A stretch of DNA of 64,000 nt from Chitinophaga sp. (GTDB taxonomy: Bacteria > Bacteroidota > Bacteroidia > Chitinophagales > Chitinophagaceae), in NCBI RefSeq assembly GCF_017745275.1, contig NZ_JAGHZS010000006.1:496001-560000 (forward strand), given 5' to 3'. Below, piece by piece: positions 1 to 8,899 of this stretch. Both the position numbers and the translations under genes were made by a program. Numbering within the stretch: position 1 is the stretch's first letter; every line of letters begins with the position of its first letter. The notes beneath the pieces were generated by a model that was given only the letters and a program-made list of their open reading frames with translations, was not told where the DNA came from and ran no database searches.

Positions 1-1143
1 CTTTAACATGTTAATCAACTGTGTACGCACCTGCCGGAGATATAGCAGGTCTTTCTGGTTGTTTTTTAGCTGGTAGGGGCCAGCAGAAAAGTCTTGTTTG
101 GTGCCGCCAAAGCCCAGCAGCCTGGGTGATAGCAGCCAATCTTCCAGCTTATTGATTTCCCGGCAAATGAGCAGAGGCAGATATTTATTGGTAGGATCGG
201 CAGCACTTATTTCCTGTATTGTCTTTAACCCTCTGCCAAAGTTTTTAAGACCTGCTACGGCATCAATTAATCTGCGTGTAGCCGGGTCTGTTACTGTTGG
301 TTTTAAGGCCAACAGCTTTTTGGTGGTAAAGTATTTGTCTACATAAGCTTTCTTTTCGTCGCTGCGGTCAAATGCCTGTAGCAGCAATAATAACCGGCTG
401 TTTTGATCTTTTTGTGCGTCGGCGTAATAGATCAATCCCCAATCTGCAACGATTGTTTTTTTATGCAACAGGTATTGATCATAACAGGATTGGATGCGTT
501 CAAAAAGAAGAGGCGGCGCCGGTTCGTTATTGCTGTAGATAGTATAGGAAAGTATTTTAAGCACCTGGAAAGCGTAACGTTCCTGTAAAAAAGGAAGCGG
601 AATGCTGCGGCATCGTTGTTCGCCATAAGTAGCCAGGGAATCAAGAAAGTGGTTGCTGTAAATAGGACCATCTGTTTCCCATGGATCTGCACTGGCTGCT
701 GCCGTAGTGTATTCGATTGTTTTGGCAAAAGACAAATAGTCTAAAGTAGCGCGATGTTCCGGCTGCAATAGCCATTTAATAAAACTATTGTCTGTACTGC
801 TTCCTGTTTGTTTAATGGTGTACAGGAAGTCGTCGGGCGACATCGCATATTGTACTTCGTAAATATCCTTGAGTGCTACCTGGGGGCCGGTAAGCTGTTG
901 CCATTCCTGGCAGTTGCGGTGGTTGTCCGTTTTCAACGGGTCTGTATCGATGGCACTTGTAAAGGCGAGTGTATAATTAAACGGTTGCAGATGATCCAGC
1001 CCGCTTAGATAACTGCGGAACAGCATAATCCTGGCTTCGTCCGGATAAATTCCCGGAGGACAGCTGTCAGTGGGGTGGTAAGTAAAAAGTAGAAGCAGCA
1101 ATGCACTAGTAGCGATCAAAAGTTTCCCGGATAACGCTTTCAT
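1..1143 (-). CDS. Hypothetical exported protein, 3' end beyond window
   Basis: The minus strand is open without a stop from an ATG at 1143 to the window edge, giving at least 381 residues, so only the C-terminus is missing. The N-terminus is a hydrophobic leader (KLLIATSALLLLLFTYHP), pointing to export or a membrane anchor. The rest is soluble and rich in aromatic and charged residues; I recognise no domain or catalytic motif. Its start lies inside the end of the upstream lipoprotein gene (38-base overlap in another frame), so the two are almost certainly co-transcribed and translationally coupled. Function unknown. The continuous frame and the overlap make it a real gene. Confidence 0.75.
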   Translation of the reverse strand, partial: MKALSGKLLIATSALLLLLFTYHPTDSCPPGIYPDEARIMLFRSYLSGLDHLQPFNYTLAFTSAIDTDPLKTDNHRNCQEWQQLTGPQVALKDIYEVQYAMSPDDFLYTIKQTGSSTDNSFIKWLLQPEHRATLDYLSFAKTIEYTTAAASADPWETDGPIYSNHFLDSLATYGEQRCRSIPLPFLQERYAFQVLKILSYTIYSNNEPAPPLLFERIQSCYDQYLLHKKTIVADWGLIYYADAQKDQNSRLLLLLQAFDRSDEKKAYVDKYFTTKKLLALKPTVTDPATRRLIDAVAGLKNFGRGLKTIQEISAADPTNKYLPLLICREINKLEDWLLSPRLLGFGGTKQDFSAGPYQLKNNQKDLLYLRQVRTQLINMLK

Positions 1144-2143
1144 AAGTGGTAATTGAAGGAAGATTCCAATAATAAAATGCAATATGCTGGTAGCCTGGTA
1201 CCTTGTTGGTCATCAGGGCCACTGCGGCGCTGAGTGCCTGTGGGTCGGGATATTCCATGCGTAAGAGGTCACCTTCCCTGAAATAAAGATCATCTATCAC
1301 CGTATCCCGCAGAAAGCGATAGCGATGTTCCTGCTCACGGATAAATACTGTTGTATCTGAAATGAAAGTTTCATTTTGGTATACAATCCGTTTAAACTGC
1401 TGATCCCGGAACCAGGTGTACCAGCCAAATACGGGAAAAGCCAGGTCTAACGGTAATGGATACGTTTTATCGCTCAGATATTGCCGGAGCTCCTGCAGGT
1501 CAAAGATGGAGTTCTGTGTAGAAAGATTGGTTATTTTACCGAGATTATAACACATCAACATCCCTCTATCTACAGGAGGAACACCCATTTTTTCCGGATA
1601 CTTATAAGGATATAAACGAATAGTGGCTGATATCGCGATACCGGGATTGGCTTTCTTAAACGCTTCCAGGAAATGGAAGTATCGCTCCCGGGTGCCCGCT
1701 GTCCAGTCACAGTCAATTTGTATTTCGGGTACGGCATAAGAAGATATGCTGGCTTTCATCCGGGTAGTTACCGCTTTTATTTTGGCCGTTATTTTATGCG
1801 CCAGCTCTCCGCTTCCGTCGGTGGTCAACTGTTCAAATGTCCGGTTGGTAATGAAAACAACCGGGGTAAAGGAAATGAAGGAAAGGTATTTATCTTCATA
1901 AATATCATTTCTGATAACTGCTTTGGGAATAGCCATTTTAAGTGTTTCACTCCAGTCTACATCAAAGTAATGCAGGTAGAGATGAGTCGTTTTTAATTGT
2001 GCCAGCTTCCTATCTTCTTCATCCGATATGGCAAAACCGGATTTCCAGTAATAGAAGGAATGGAGGGGAGGATGCTTTTTTTCCGGCTTACAGGAAAAAA
2101 GCAGTATCAGCAAGGTATACAGGCAATACCGGTAGGGAAACAT
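1106..2143 (-). CDS. Hypothetical lipoprotein, possibly TIM-barrel-like
   Basis: This 345-residue protein begins with a short hydrophobic leader ending in LLFSC, a good lipobox, so it is probably anchored in the outer membrane or periplasm. Around residues 165-210 the stretches VPEIQIDCDWT and ISATIRLYPYKY, each a strand followed by a helix, and the later YNLGK motif resemble the alternating layout of a glycosidase-like TIM barrel; this is an impression of fold and not an assignment. No catalytic residues can be named. It overlaps the start of the downstream gene by 38 bases, suggesting a two-gene unit. It is divergent from the rhomboid gene at 2294. Confidence 0.75.
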   Translation of the reverse strand: MFPYRYCLYTLLILLFSCKPEKKHPPLHSFYYWKSGFAISDEEDRKLAQLKTTHLYLHYFDVDWSETLKMAIPKAVIRNDIYEDKYLSFISFTPVVFITNRTFEQLTTDGSGELAHKITAKIKAVTTRMKASISSYAVPEIQIDCDWTAGTRERYFHFLEAFKKANPGIAISATIRLYPYKYPEKMGVPPVDRGMLMCYNLGKITNLSTQNSIFDLQELRQYLSDKTYPLPLDLAFPVFGWYTWFRDQQFKRIVYQNETFISDTTVFIREQEHRYRFLRDTVIDDLYFREGDLLRMEYPDPQALSAAVALMTNKVPGYQHIAFYYWNLPSITTYESVIRETFDRY

Positions 2144-2205
2144 GATGGAAAGGAGTATAATCCAAAGCTACGGGAATTAATATTGATAACCTCCTTGTTA
2201 TCTAG

Positions 2206-2236
2206 TATGATCCCTCCCCACATTTTGATATATTTG
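2206..2236 (+). promoter_or_regulatory. Putative promoter of the rhomboid gene
   Basis: TATATTTG at 2229-2236 matches the Bacteroidota -7 element TAnnTTTG exactly. The -33 position 19 bases upstream reads TATG, a poor match to TTTG. It would give an untranslated leader of about 50 bases before the gene at 2294. Support comes from one box only. Confidence 0.4.
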
Positions 2237-2293
2237 AACTATTCCTCATATTGCAGTGACGTTTGAAACCTGACCCGTCAAAATCTCTGTACC

Positions 2294-3136
2294 ATGAATA
2301 ACACCGGCTTCATCACCCTCGGTATCGTTATCGCAAATATCTTCTTCTCATACAGAGGATTCAAAAATCGCGCATTCTTCGATAAATACGCTTTTGTAGT
2401 GGAAAGAATACGGCTGTTTAAAGAATACTGGCGACTAATTACATCAGGTTTTCTGCACGTAAGCTGGCAGCATTTGCTGTTTAACATGATCTCCCTGTTG
2501 GGCTTTAGTTTGTTGTTGGAAGAAGGATTAGGCAGCATGGCTTTTCTATTGATTTACTTCGGTAGTTTAATCGGAGGCGATTTATTATCCCTATACATAC
2601 ACCGGAACAACAGCGATTATAGCTCAGTAGGCGCTTCGGGCGCGGTTTGCGGGGTGATCTTTGCGTCGATCGCTTTATTCCCCGGTATGTCTGTTAGTTT
2701 CTTCGGATTATTTCCGGTGGCAGGCTGGCTGTATGGACTGATCTATATCTTATATGCGATTTACGGGATTAAGTCGCGCAAAGACAATATAGGACACGAT
2801 GCCCACCTGGGCGGAGCGCTGGTGGGAATGATGATCGCAATAGCACTGGAACCGCAGGCGATGATAGAAAATTTCGCTACTGTGGTGATTATCGCAGTAC
2901 CGGCTATATTTTTTATGTATGTCATCATTACCAAACCACATGTATTGCTGGTAGACAATTTCTTTTACCGGCAGCACCACGTATTTGCGGATATCGACGA
3001 TAAGTACATTGTTGACCGGGCCAACCGGCAGCGGGAACTGGATGCTATCCTCGATAAAATCCACAAGAAGGGCATCCATAGCCTGACAAAAGAGGAAAAG
3101 GAAAAACTGGAACGCTATTCCCAACAAATCAGTTAA
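2294..3136 (+). CDS. Rhomboid family intramembrane serine protease
   Basis: Rhomboids cleave transmembrane segments inside the bilayer with a Ser-His dyad. This 280-residue protein has about six membrane segments. The serine lies in SVGASGAVCG (GxSG motif, near residue 115) and the histidine in HDAHLGGALVG (near residue 172). The early HLLFNM motif matches the conserved HxxxN of loop/TM2. After the last membrane segment comes a charged tail ending in LDKIHKKGIHSLTKEEKEKL. A very similar tail ends the second rhomboid at 50.5-51.4 kb, so both belong to the Bacteroidota subgroup with this C-terminal extension. The substrate is unknown. It stands alone, just upstream of import locus 1. Confidence 0.92.
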   Translation: MNNTGFITLGIVIANIFFSYRGFKNRAFFDKYAFVVERIRLFKEYWRLITSGFLHVSWQHLLFNMISLLGFSLLLEEGLGSMAFLLIYFGSLIGGDLLSLYIHRNNSDYSSVGASGAVCGVIFASIALFPGMSVSFFGLFPVAGWLYGLIYILYAIYGIKSRKDNIGHDAHLGGALVGMMIAIALEPQAMIENFATVVIIAVPAIFFMYVIITKPHVLLVDNFFYRQHHVFADIDDKYIVDRANRQRELDAILDKIHKKGIHSLTKEEKEKLERYSQQIS

Positions 3137-3150
3137 TCTTATCAGGAGCC

Positions 3151-3180
3151 TTGTATCCGCCCAATTTTTTATTACTTTAG
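3151..3180 (+). promoter_or_regulatory. Putative promoter of import locus 1
   Basis: TTG at 3151-3153 is followed after 19 bases by TACTTTAG at 3173-3180, one mismatch from the Bacteroidota pair TTTG/TAnnTTTG. It lies 52 bases before the sigma factor start. This is a motif match only. Confidence 0.4.
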
Positions 3181-3232
3181 CAGGGATACCACCAACCATT
3201 TAGAAAATTATTCCAGTAGCCTGCTAACTATA

Positions 3233-3820
3233 ATGCACGATCACAACGATATTGACAAAGCATTGTTTCAACGCATCTCGGAAGGTGATGAGGGAGCGTT
3301 TGGTGTCCTGTTCAATACCGCTATGCAAAGTTTGGAGCCATTTATTCAGAAAATGGTGAAGTCGCCGGAGAATGCAAAAGAAGTGATACAAGCCACTTTT
3401 TTACGGGTGTGGTTAAGTCGCGACAAGCTCACAGATATTGACTATCCCAAAGCCTGGCTGTACAAAGTAGCCGCCAACGAATGTTATACCTACCTCCGGA
3501 AAGAAGCTACTGAATATCGCTTGCGGGAAGCGGTGATCACCGTAGCCGATGAAATAGATACCCCCAGCCGGCAATTGAGCCTGAAAGAACTGCACGTACT
3601 CATAGAAGAAGCGGTGCAATTATTATCTCCCCAACGGCGACGCATATTCCAGATGAGTCGTAATAAAGGCATGAAGATCCCGGAAATAGCCACGGAGCTG
3701 GATTTATCTCCCCATTCTGTTAAAAATGCGCTCGTCTTTTCCCTGAAGTCGATCCGGGAGCACCTGCGCCGTTATGGTCATACCATCCCGCTTGTGTACC
3801 TCCTTTTTATCTGTAAATAA
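3233..3820 (+). CDS. ECF (sigma-70 family) sigma factor, import locus 1
   Basis: This 195-residue protein has the two-domain layout of extracytoplasmic-function sigma factors. Region 2 spans about residues 10-85, including the NAKEVIQATFLRVW helix and the AWLYKVAANECYTYLRK stretch. Region 4 spans about residues 125-180, with LSPQRRRIFQMSRNKG and a helix-turn-helix IPEIATELDLSPHSVKNAL. The hydrophobic C-terminal tail (IPLVYLLFICK) is common in Bacteroidota Sus-type sigma factors. It directs RNA polymerase to the linked import genes when released by the FecR protein encoded next. The order sigma, FecR, SusC, SusD is the standard trans-envelope signalling arrangement. Confidence 0.93.
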   Translation: MHDHNDIDKALFQRISEGDEGAFGVLFNTAMQSLEPFIQKMVKSPENAKEVIQATFLRVWLSRDKLTDIDYPKAWLYKVAANECYTYLRKEATEYRLREAVITVADEIDTPSRQLSLKELHVLIEEAVQLLSPQRRRIFQMSRNKGMKIPEIATELDLSPHSVKNALVFSLKSIREHLRRYGHTIPLVYLLFICK

Positions 3821-3900
3821 TTTTTTTTAGGAAGATAGGTCCTTTCTGCCGGCAGCTCATTCTTAATATTGGGTGTACTGTTAAATGGGCCCCTATAAGC

Positions 3901-5079
3901 ATGGAGGAGCAAAGGGTTAAGTATTTATTGCAACAACGTCTTTCCGGGAAGGAAACTGCCGAGGAACAGGAAGAATTGTATCATCTGCTCAGGAATGATG
4001 ATCATATGGAACTGTTTATGGCGGCGTTAACGGACCTGATGTGGCAGGCGCCGGCCAATGAAATGCCGGATACAACAACTCATCAGGCGTTGCTGAAAAG
4101 CATTACAGCCGCTGATGTTACCCTGCCTTTTGTGGAGTCTGTACGCCCCGTTCATCACCTGCGCTGGTGGTGGGCGGCTGCTGTAATGGGTGGAATACTG
4201 CTGGCAGCCGTTGGCTATTGGTGGATAAAGCCGGCTACTACGGTAGCGCCTATACCGGCAATAGCGCAGCGGTATAAAAATGACGTTGCACCCGGTGGCA
4301 ATAAAGCAACGCTGACACTTGCCAACGGGGCAGTCATTACCCTCGATGAGGCCCAAAATGATACCCTGGGCAAACAGGGAAACACCACCATCATCAAACT
4401 ACAAAACGGACAGGTACAATATAAAGCAGGAGGAACAACGGACGAGGTGAGCTATAATACGTTAACCACTCCACGCGGGGGACAATACCAGCTTACCCTG
4501 CCCGACGGTACCAAAGTATGGCTGAATGCAGCCAGCTCCCTGCATTTTCCCACTGCCTTCAGAGGTAATAACCGGGAGGTAATACTTACGGGAGAAGGAT
4601 ACTTCGATGTAGCACCATTGCCCGGTAAGCCATTCCGGGTGAAAGTAAATGAAACAGAGATCGCTGTGTTAGGTACGCAGTTCAATATTATGGCCTATCC
4701 CAACGAAAAGGTAATGGCGGTGACCCTCTTGGAAGGAGCGGTGAATGTCAGCCATCGTGGTGTAGTGAAAAAATTACAACCAGGGCAGCAGGCACGGATG
4801 GCCGGCAACAACAGTATCGCCGTTACACAGGTGGATACACAGGCCGCGGTAGCCTGGAAAAATGGATTTTTCATCTTCGAACGGGCCGATATTGCCACGG
4901 TGATGCGGCAACTGGAACGATGGTATGATATAGACGTGGTGTATGAAGGAACACCACGTGAAATGTACTTTGGTGGCGGGATGCAGCGTAGCCTCCCTTT
5001 GTCACGCGTATTAAATATTCTCGAGAGAAACCAGGTGTTATTCAAAATAGATGGTCGGAAAATAACTGTACTACGATAG
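3901..5079 (+). CDS. FecR family anti-sigma factor, import locus 1
   Basis: This 392-residue inner-membrane regulator has a cytosolic N-terminal part (about residues 1-80) that would bind the sigma factor, one membrane segment (LRWWWAAAVMGGILLAAVGYW, about 86-106), and a periplasmic FecR domain. Conserved FecR strings are visible: TLANGAVITLDEAQ, NTLTTPRGGQYQLTLPDGTK, VWLNAASSLHFP and EVAVLGTQFNI-like ETEIAVLGTQFNIMAY. The C-terminal FVERWYDI-type region (LERWYDIDVVYEG) is the DUF4974 domain that contacts the STN domain of the SusC partner. It lies 80 bases after the sigma gene and is presumably in the same operon. It converts substrate binding at the outer membrane into sigma release. Confidence 0.93.
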   Translation: MEEQRVKYLLQQRLSGKETAEEQEELYHLLRNDDHMELFMAALTDLMWQAPANEMPDTTTHQALLKSITAADVTLPFVESVRPVHHLRWWWAAAVMGGILLAAVGYWWIKPATTVAPIPAIAQRYKNDVAPGGNKATLTLANGAVITLDEAQNDTLGKQGNTTIIKLQNGQVQYKAGGTTDEVSYNTLTTPRGGQYQLTLPDGTKVWLNAASSLHFPTAFRGNNREVILTGEGYFDVAPLPGKPFRVKVNETEIAVLGTQFNIMAYPNEKVMAVTLLEGAVNVSHRGVVKKLQPGQQARMAGNNSIAVTQVDTQAAVAWKNGFFIFERADIATVMRQLERWYDIDVVYEGTPREMYFGGGMQRSLPLSRVLNILERNQVLFKIDGRKITVLR

Positions 5080-5380
5080 TAAGCACACCATATTTTTTAA
5101 CATACTAAAACCAACACGCCTTTGAATTAAGAAGTCATTGCTAAAAACCAACGCCATTAAAAAACCAGTGATGGGCAAACATCACTGGTTACAGGCAATA
5201 AATTACTCGTGTAAACTCATTTTTATCACCGAAATCAAAAGTATGATTTTAACTGCTTTGTTCCAAAACAGAGGCGGGGAAGCCTATGCGCATAATCATC
5301 AACCAGATTATCCCCGCAACAATACCTTAGAAACGCATCACCACCAATGCAGATCTTACCCGCCGGTGCATACCGGCGCA
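5080..5380 (+). other. Long SusC leader region
   Basis: These 301 bases between fecR and susC are open in the susC frame from about 5138, but the encoded residues lack the features of a SusC N-terminus and the stretch contains a perfect hairpin, so I read it as an untranslated leader. No clear promoter is seen. Two further start codons in frame (5381, 5420) fit a normal signal peptide. Confidence 0.5.
5163..5190 (+). promoter_or_regulatory. Perfect hairpin in the susC leader
   Basis: AACCAGTGATG (5163-5173) and CATCACTGGTT (5180-5190) form an 11-bp perfect stem with the 6-base loop GGCAAA. No run of T follows, so it is not a standard intrinsic terminator. Its position between fecR and susC suggests RNA processing, differential stability or regulatory binding that separates regulator and transporter expression. 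Confidence 0.6.
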
Positions 5381-8300
5381 ATGAAAATAAATAGTCAGCC
5401 AACCAAAATTTGGAGGATCATGAGATTATCTGCTTTACTACTAATGGCGGGCGCTTTGCAAATCAGCGCCAAAGGACTGGCGCAACGGGTGACCATGTCC
5501 GTCAGAAATACGCCGCTGTCAACGGTTTTTAATAACATCAACCGGCAAACAGGATACATTGTTTTTTATAATTATGAAGCACTGGAAACTACCCGCCCGG
5601 TGACTGTAGAAGTGAAAAACGCTACTATCCAGGAACTGTTACACTTATCCCTGATGGGGCAGGGGCTGGAATATGCGATCGAGGATAAAACGATTACCGT
5701 TACTAAAATCATCCCCAGCACGCCTGCACAGCCGGCATTGCCTGCACAGATAGTGGTATCCGGCCGTATCACCGATGAAAATGGTATCCCCCTGGCAGGT
5801 GTGTCTGTAGTGATAAAAGGCACTAATAAAGGCACGCAAACCAATACCAACGGAGAATATACCGTGGTGGTAAAAGATGAAAATGCGGTGCTGTCATTTA
5901 CCTATATCGGTTTCGAAAAACAGGAACTGGTAGTAGGCAAAAATGCGGTGATCAGCCTGCAACTGAAAGCTTCCAACAATAAGCTCACCGGCGTAGATGT
6001 GGTGAACACCGGGTACCAGATGATTTCGCGGGAAAGAGCTACCGGCTCCTTTTCAGTCATCGACCCCTATCGCCTCCGCAGCAAATTAAAACCAGACGTG
6101 AAGTCCGCTCTCGAAGGACAAGCCACCGGCGTTGTCCTCACCAAAGAAGGAAACCTGGAAATCCGTGGCGTATCCACTATGCTCGGTACCGCTGCCAGCG
6201 CGCCGCTGCTGGTGATCGACGGTTACCCCACCAACGCCGGACTGGAATCACTGAACATCGATAACATCGAATCAATTACGATCTTAAAAGATGCGGTAGC
6301 TGCTTCTATTTACGGCGCCCGTTCTTCCAATGGCGTAATTGTAGTGGCTACCCGCCAGGGCAGAAAAGGCGCCCTGCAGGTGGAATACAAAGGCTCTACC
6401 GGCATCACCCTGAAGCCGGATCTGAAGTACCTGAACAGGGCTTCTTCGGCCGACTATGTAGACGCGGAAATAGAACTCTATAACCTCGACCCCAACGGTA
6501 ACCTGAACGACTATAACGACTATAACATCAGCTCAAAAGTAAACTATCTCATGATCGCAAAGTCACAGGGATGGCTAACCGAAAAAGATGCAGAGGCACA
6601 ACTGGATGTCCTGAGAAAAAGTGATGGACAGGCGCAGTTGCAAAAGTATTATTTCAGGAACCAGTTCACCCAGCAACATAATATCTCTTTATCCGGTGGC
6701 AGCGAGAAAAGCATGCTGAATGCCGCAGTGAAATATATCTCTAATCAGAATAACACCATCCGCAATTCAGACAACCGCCTGATCTTCGACATGAAGAACG
6801 ACTGGCGTCCAGGCAAGCGCGTGGCTATACGATTGTTCTCTAACGTGAACTATGCCACTACTACCGCTCCGGTAAAAGGTTGGCAGGATATGCTGGCGTA
6901 TACAAATACTTCTCTCTTACAACCCTATGACCTGGTGGTAGATCCGGAAACAGGAACGCCGCTGACCCTGGATTATAAGAATGCCAGAAAACGCGACCGC
7001 TATGCAGGCATCGCCGGTATGAAGCCGCTGTACTATAATCCGCTGGAAGACCTGGCGCTGGAAAATACGACCACTAAAACCCTGCAACTTCGACTTGGCG
7101 GTAGTATCAACATCAAACTACTGGAAGGACTAAACGTAGAAGCCGGTGGCTCCTGGAGCAGAGGGGATATGCTGGGTAGAAGCTTATACGATAAAAATGC
7201 TTACCGGGTAAGACTTTGGTACGATGATAACACTTCTATATCCAATCCATCTAAACACTATGTGCCAGATGGCGCCGTGGTAAATGAAGACCGCAATTTT
7301 AGTCAAAGCTATATGTTCCGTACCCAGCTGAACTTTAGTAAACTCATTGGCTCCCGTCATCGCGTTGCCGCAATCGCCGGAAATGAGATCAGCCGCAATA
7401 CCACAGATAATAATAGCCTGCCTACCCGCTTCGGCTACAACGATCAGGCAGGTACCTTTGCTACTTTCAACTATGCCGATTACAACGCAGGAAACTACAA
7501 CGCAGACAAACTGGGCGTCAACAGTCCTTCTGCCAGCATAGGCAGGTACCAGTTCCAGGATAACCGTTTCGTTTCCTGGTATGCCAACGGCTCCTACGAA
7601 TACGATAATCGCTTTATCCTCAGTGGTAGCATCCGCCTGGATCAAACCAACTTCTTTGGTACCGATCCCCGCTATCGTTATAAACCACTGTGGTCTGCCG
7701 GAGGTACCTATAAACTGGCAGAAGAAAAATTTTTCCAGGTGCCTTTGATTGATCGCCTGGACCTGCGCGCATCATATGGTATCAACGGAAATATCTCCCT
7801 GAACTCAGGTCCGTTCCTGATCATCACGCCGGGCAGTTATTCTACATATACCGGCGATATATCTTATGGCATTACTTCTCCGCCTAACAACTCATTACGC
7901 TGGGAAAAAACAAAAAGTACCAACCTGGGTGTAGATGTGTCTTTGTTGAAAAGAAGGATCAATGTTACGCTAGATTACTACCTGCGTAATAGCAGCGATC
8001 TGCTCGCAGCAGATGCCATTGACCCTACCCGCGGATTTAGTTCGCTTACCAAAAACGTAGGACAGGTACGTAACCAGGGCTACGAAATATCCATAGATGC
8101 AGATGTGATCCGCAAAAAGGGGCTGGTATGGAATACCTTCCTGAACTTCAGCTACAATAACAATAAAGTTATTACCTATAATGTGACTTACCAGTATCCA
8201 TCTTCTGTTACCAACGGCGCTATTAAAAAAGCCGGTGACCCGCTGGATGCCTTGTATAGTTACCGGTATGCGGGCCTCGATAATAACGGTGTATCACAAT

Positions 8301-8881
8301 TCTACTCTGCCAAAAACGAGAAAATAGGCGGAGGAAATGTGGCCGTAGCGGATATGGTGTATAGTGGTACCCTGCGTCCTAAATATGCTATCAGCTTGAC
8401 TAACTCCGTACGTGTGAAAAACTTCGACCTGTCCTTTATGCTCATTGCAAAAATGGGAAATGTGCTGAGGAGAGATGCCTTCAGCGGATCGAATATTTTA
8501 AATAAACATGTAGGGGAAAGATGGCGTAAGCCCGGTGATGAAGCAAAAACAATCTATCCCAAACTCAGCGACTGGAACATGGATATGTTCTATTTCCCAT
8601 ATTCGGATATCCTGATTGAAAGCGGTAACTATATGAAGCTGCGTGATATTACCCTCACCTACGATATCAACCCACGGATCTTAAAACAGATTGGTTTTAC
8701 CAATGCCAGGATATACCTGCAAAGCCGCAACCTGCTGATGATTACGGCCAACAGTGATCACCGGGATCCGGAAACATCTGAACTGAATCTCACAGGAGGC
8801 ACCGGCGCGTTTACAGAGCAGGGCTTCAGCTCCCTGCCGCTGCGGCCTGAGTTTTATGTGGGGTTATCATTTACTCTTTAA
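5381..8881 (+). CDS. SusC/RagA-type TonB-dependent outer-membrane transporter with STN domain
   Basis: This is the outer-membrane barrel that imports a ligand with its SusD lid, powered by TonB. With the start at 5381 it is 1166 residues: a signal peptide (MRLSALLLMAGALQISAKG), an STN domain (about 35-100; LSTVFNNINRQTGYIVFYN) that talks to the FecR protein, a carboxypeptidase-like beta-sandwich (ISGRITDENG-like VSGRITDENGIPLAGVSVV), a plug with VIDGYPTN and the SusC-typical DAVAASIYGARSSNGVIVV, and a C-terminal barrel ending in FYVGLSFTL. ATG 5420, preceded by GGAGG, is an alternative start. The frame also extends upstream to 5138, but that part contains a hairpin and no signal peptide. The substrate cannot be told from sequence. 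Confidence 0.93.
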   Translation: MKINSQPTKIWRIMRLSALLLMAGALQISAKGLAQRVTMSVRNTPLSTVFNNINRQTGYIVFYNYEALETTRPVTVEVKNATIQELLHLSLMGQGLEYAIEDKTITVTKIIPSTPAQPALPAQIVVSGRITDENGIPLAGVSVVIKGTNKGTQTNTNGEYTVVVKDENAVLSFTYIGFEKQELVVGKNAVISLQLKASNNKLTGVDVVNTGYQMISRERATGSFSVIDPYRLRSKLKPDVKSALEGQATGVVLTKEGNLEIRGVSTMLGTAASAPLLVIDGYPTNAGLESLNIDNIESITILKDAVAASIYGARSSNGVIVVATRQGRKGALQVEYKGSTGITLKPDLKYLNRASSADYVDAEIELYNLDPNGNLNDYNDYNISSKVNYLMIAKSQGWLTEKDAEAQLDVLRKSDGQAQLQKYYFRNQFTQQHNISLSGGSEKSMLNAAVKYISNQNNTIRNSDNRLIFDMKNDWRPGKRVAIRLFSNVNYATTTAPVKGWQDMLAYTNTSLLQPYDLVVDPETGTPLTLDYKNARKRDRYAGIAGMKPLYYNPLEDLALENTTTKTLQLRLGGSINIKLLEGLNVEAGGSWSRGDMLGRSLYDKNAYRVRLWYDDNTSISNPSKHYVPDGAVVNEDRNFSQSYMFRTQLNFSKLIGSRHRVAAIAGNEISRNTTDNNSLPTRFGYNDQAGTFATFNYADYNAGNYNADKLGVNSPSASIGRYQFQDNRFVSWYANGSYEYDNRFILSGSIRLDQTNFFGTDPRYRYKPLWSAGGTYKLAEEKFFQVPLIDRLDLRASYGINGNISLNSGPFLIITPGSYSTYTGDISYGITSPPNNSLRWEKTKSTNLGVDVSLLKRRINVTLDYYLRNSSDLLAADAIDPTRGFSSLTKNVGQVRNQGYEISIDADVIRKKGLVWNTFLNFSYNNNKVITYNVTYQYPSSVTNGAIKKAGDPLDALYSYRYAGLDNNGVSQFYSAKNEKIGGGNVAVADMVYSGTLRPKYAISLTNSVRVKNFDLSFMLIAKMGNVLRRDAFSGSNILNKHVGERWRKPGDEAKTIYPKLSDWNMDMFYFPYSDILIESGNYMKLRDITLTYDINPRILKQIGFTNARIYLQSRNLLMITANSDHRDPETSELNLTGGTGAFTEQGFSSLPLRPEFYVGLSFTL

Positions 8882-8899
8882 TATTTAATTGTGGCGATC

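Noticed and set aside
5138..5380. Extended N-terminus of the locus 1 SusC protein starting at 5138
   Set aside because: The extension has no signal-peptide character, holds an 11-bp hairpin and lies before two better starts (5381, 5420) that precede a typical signal peptide.
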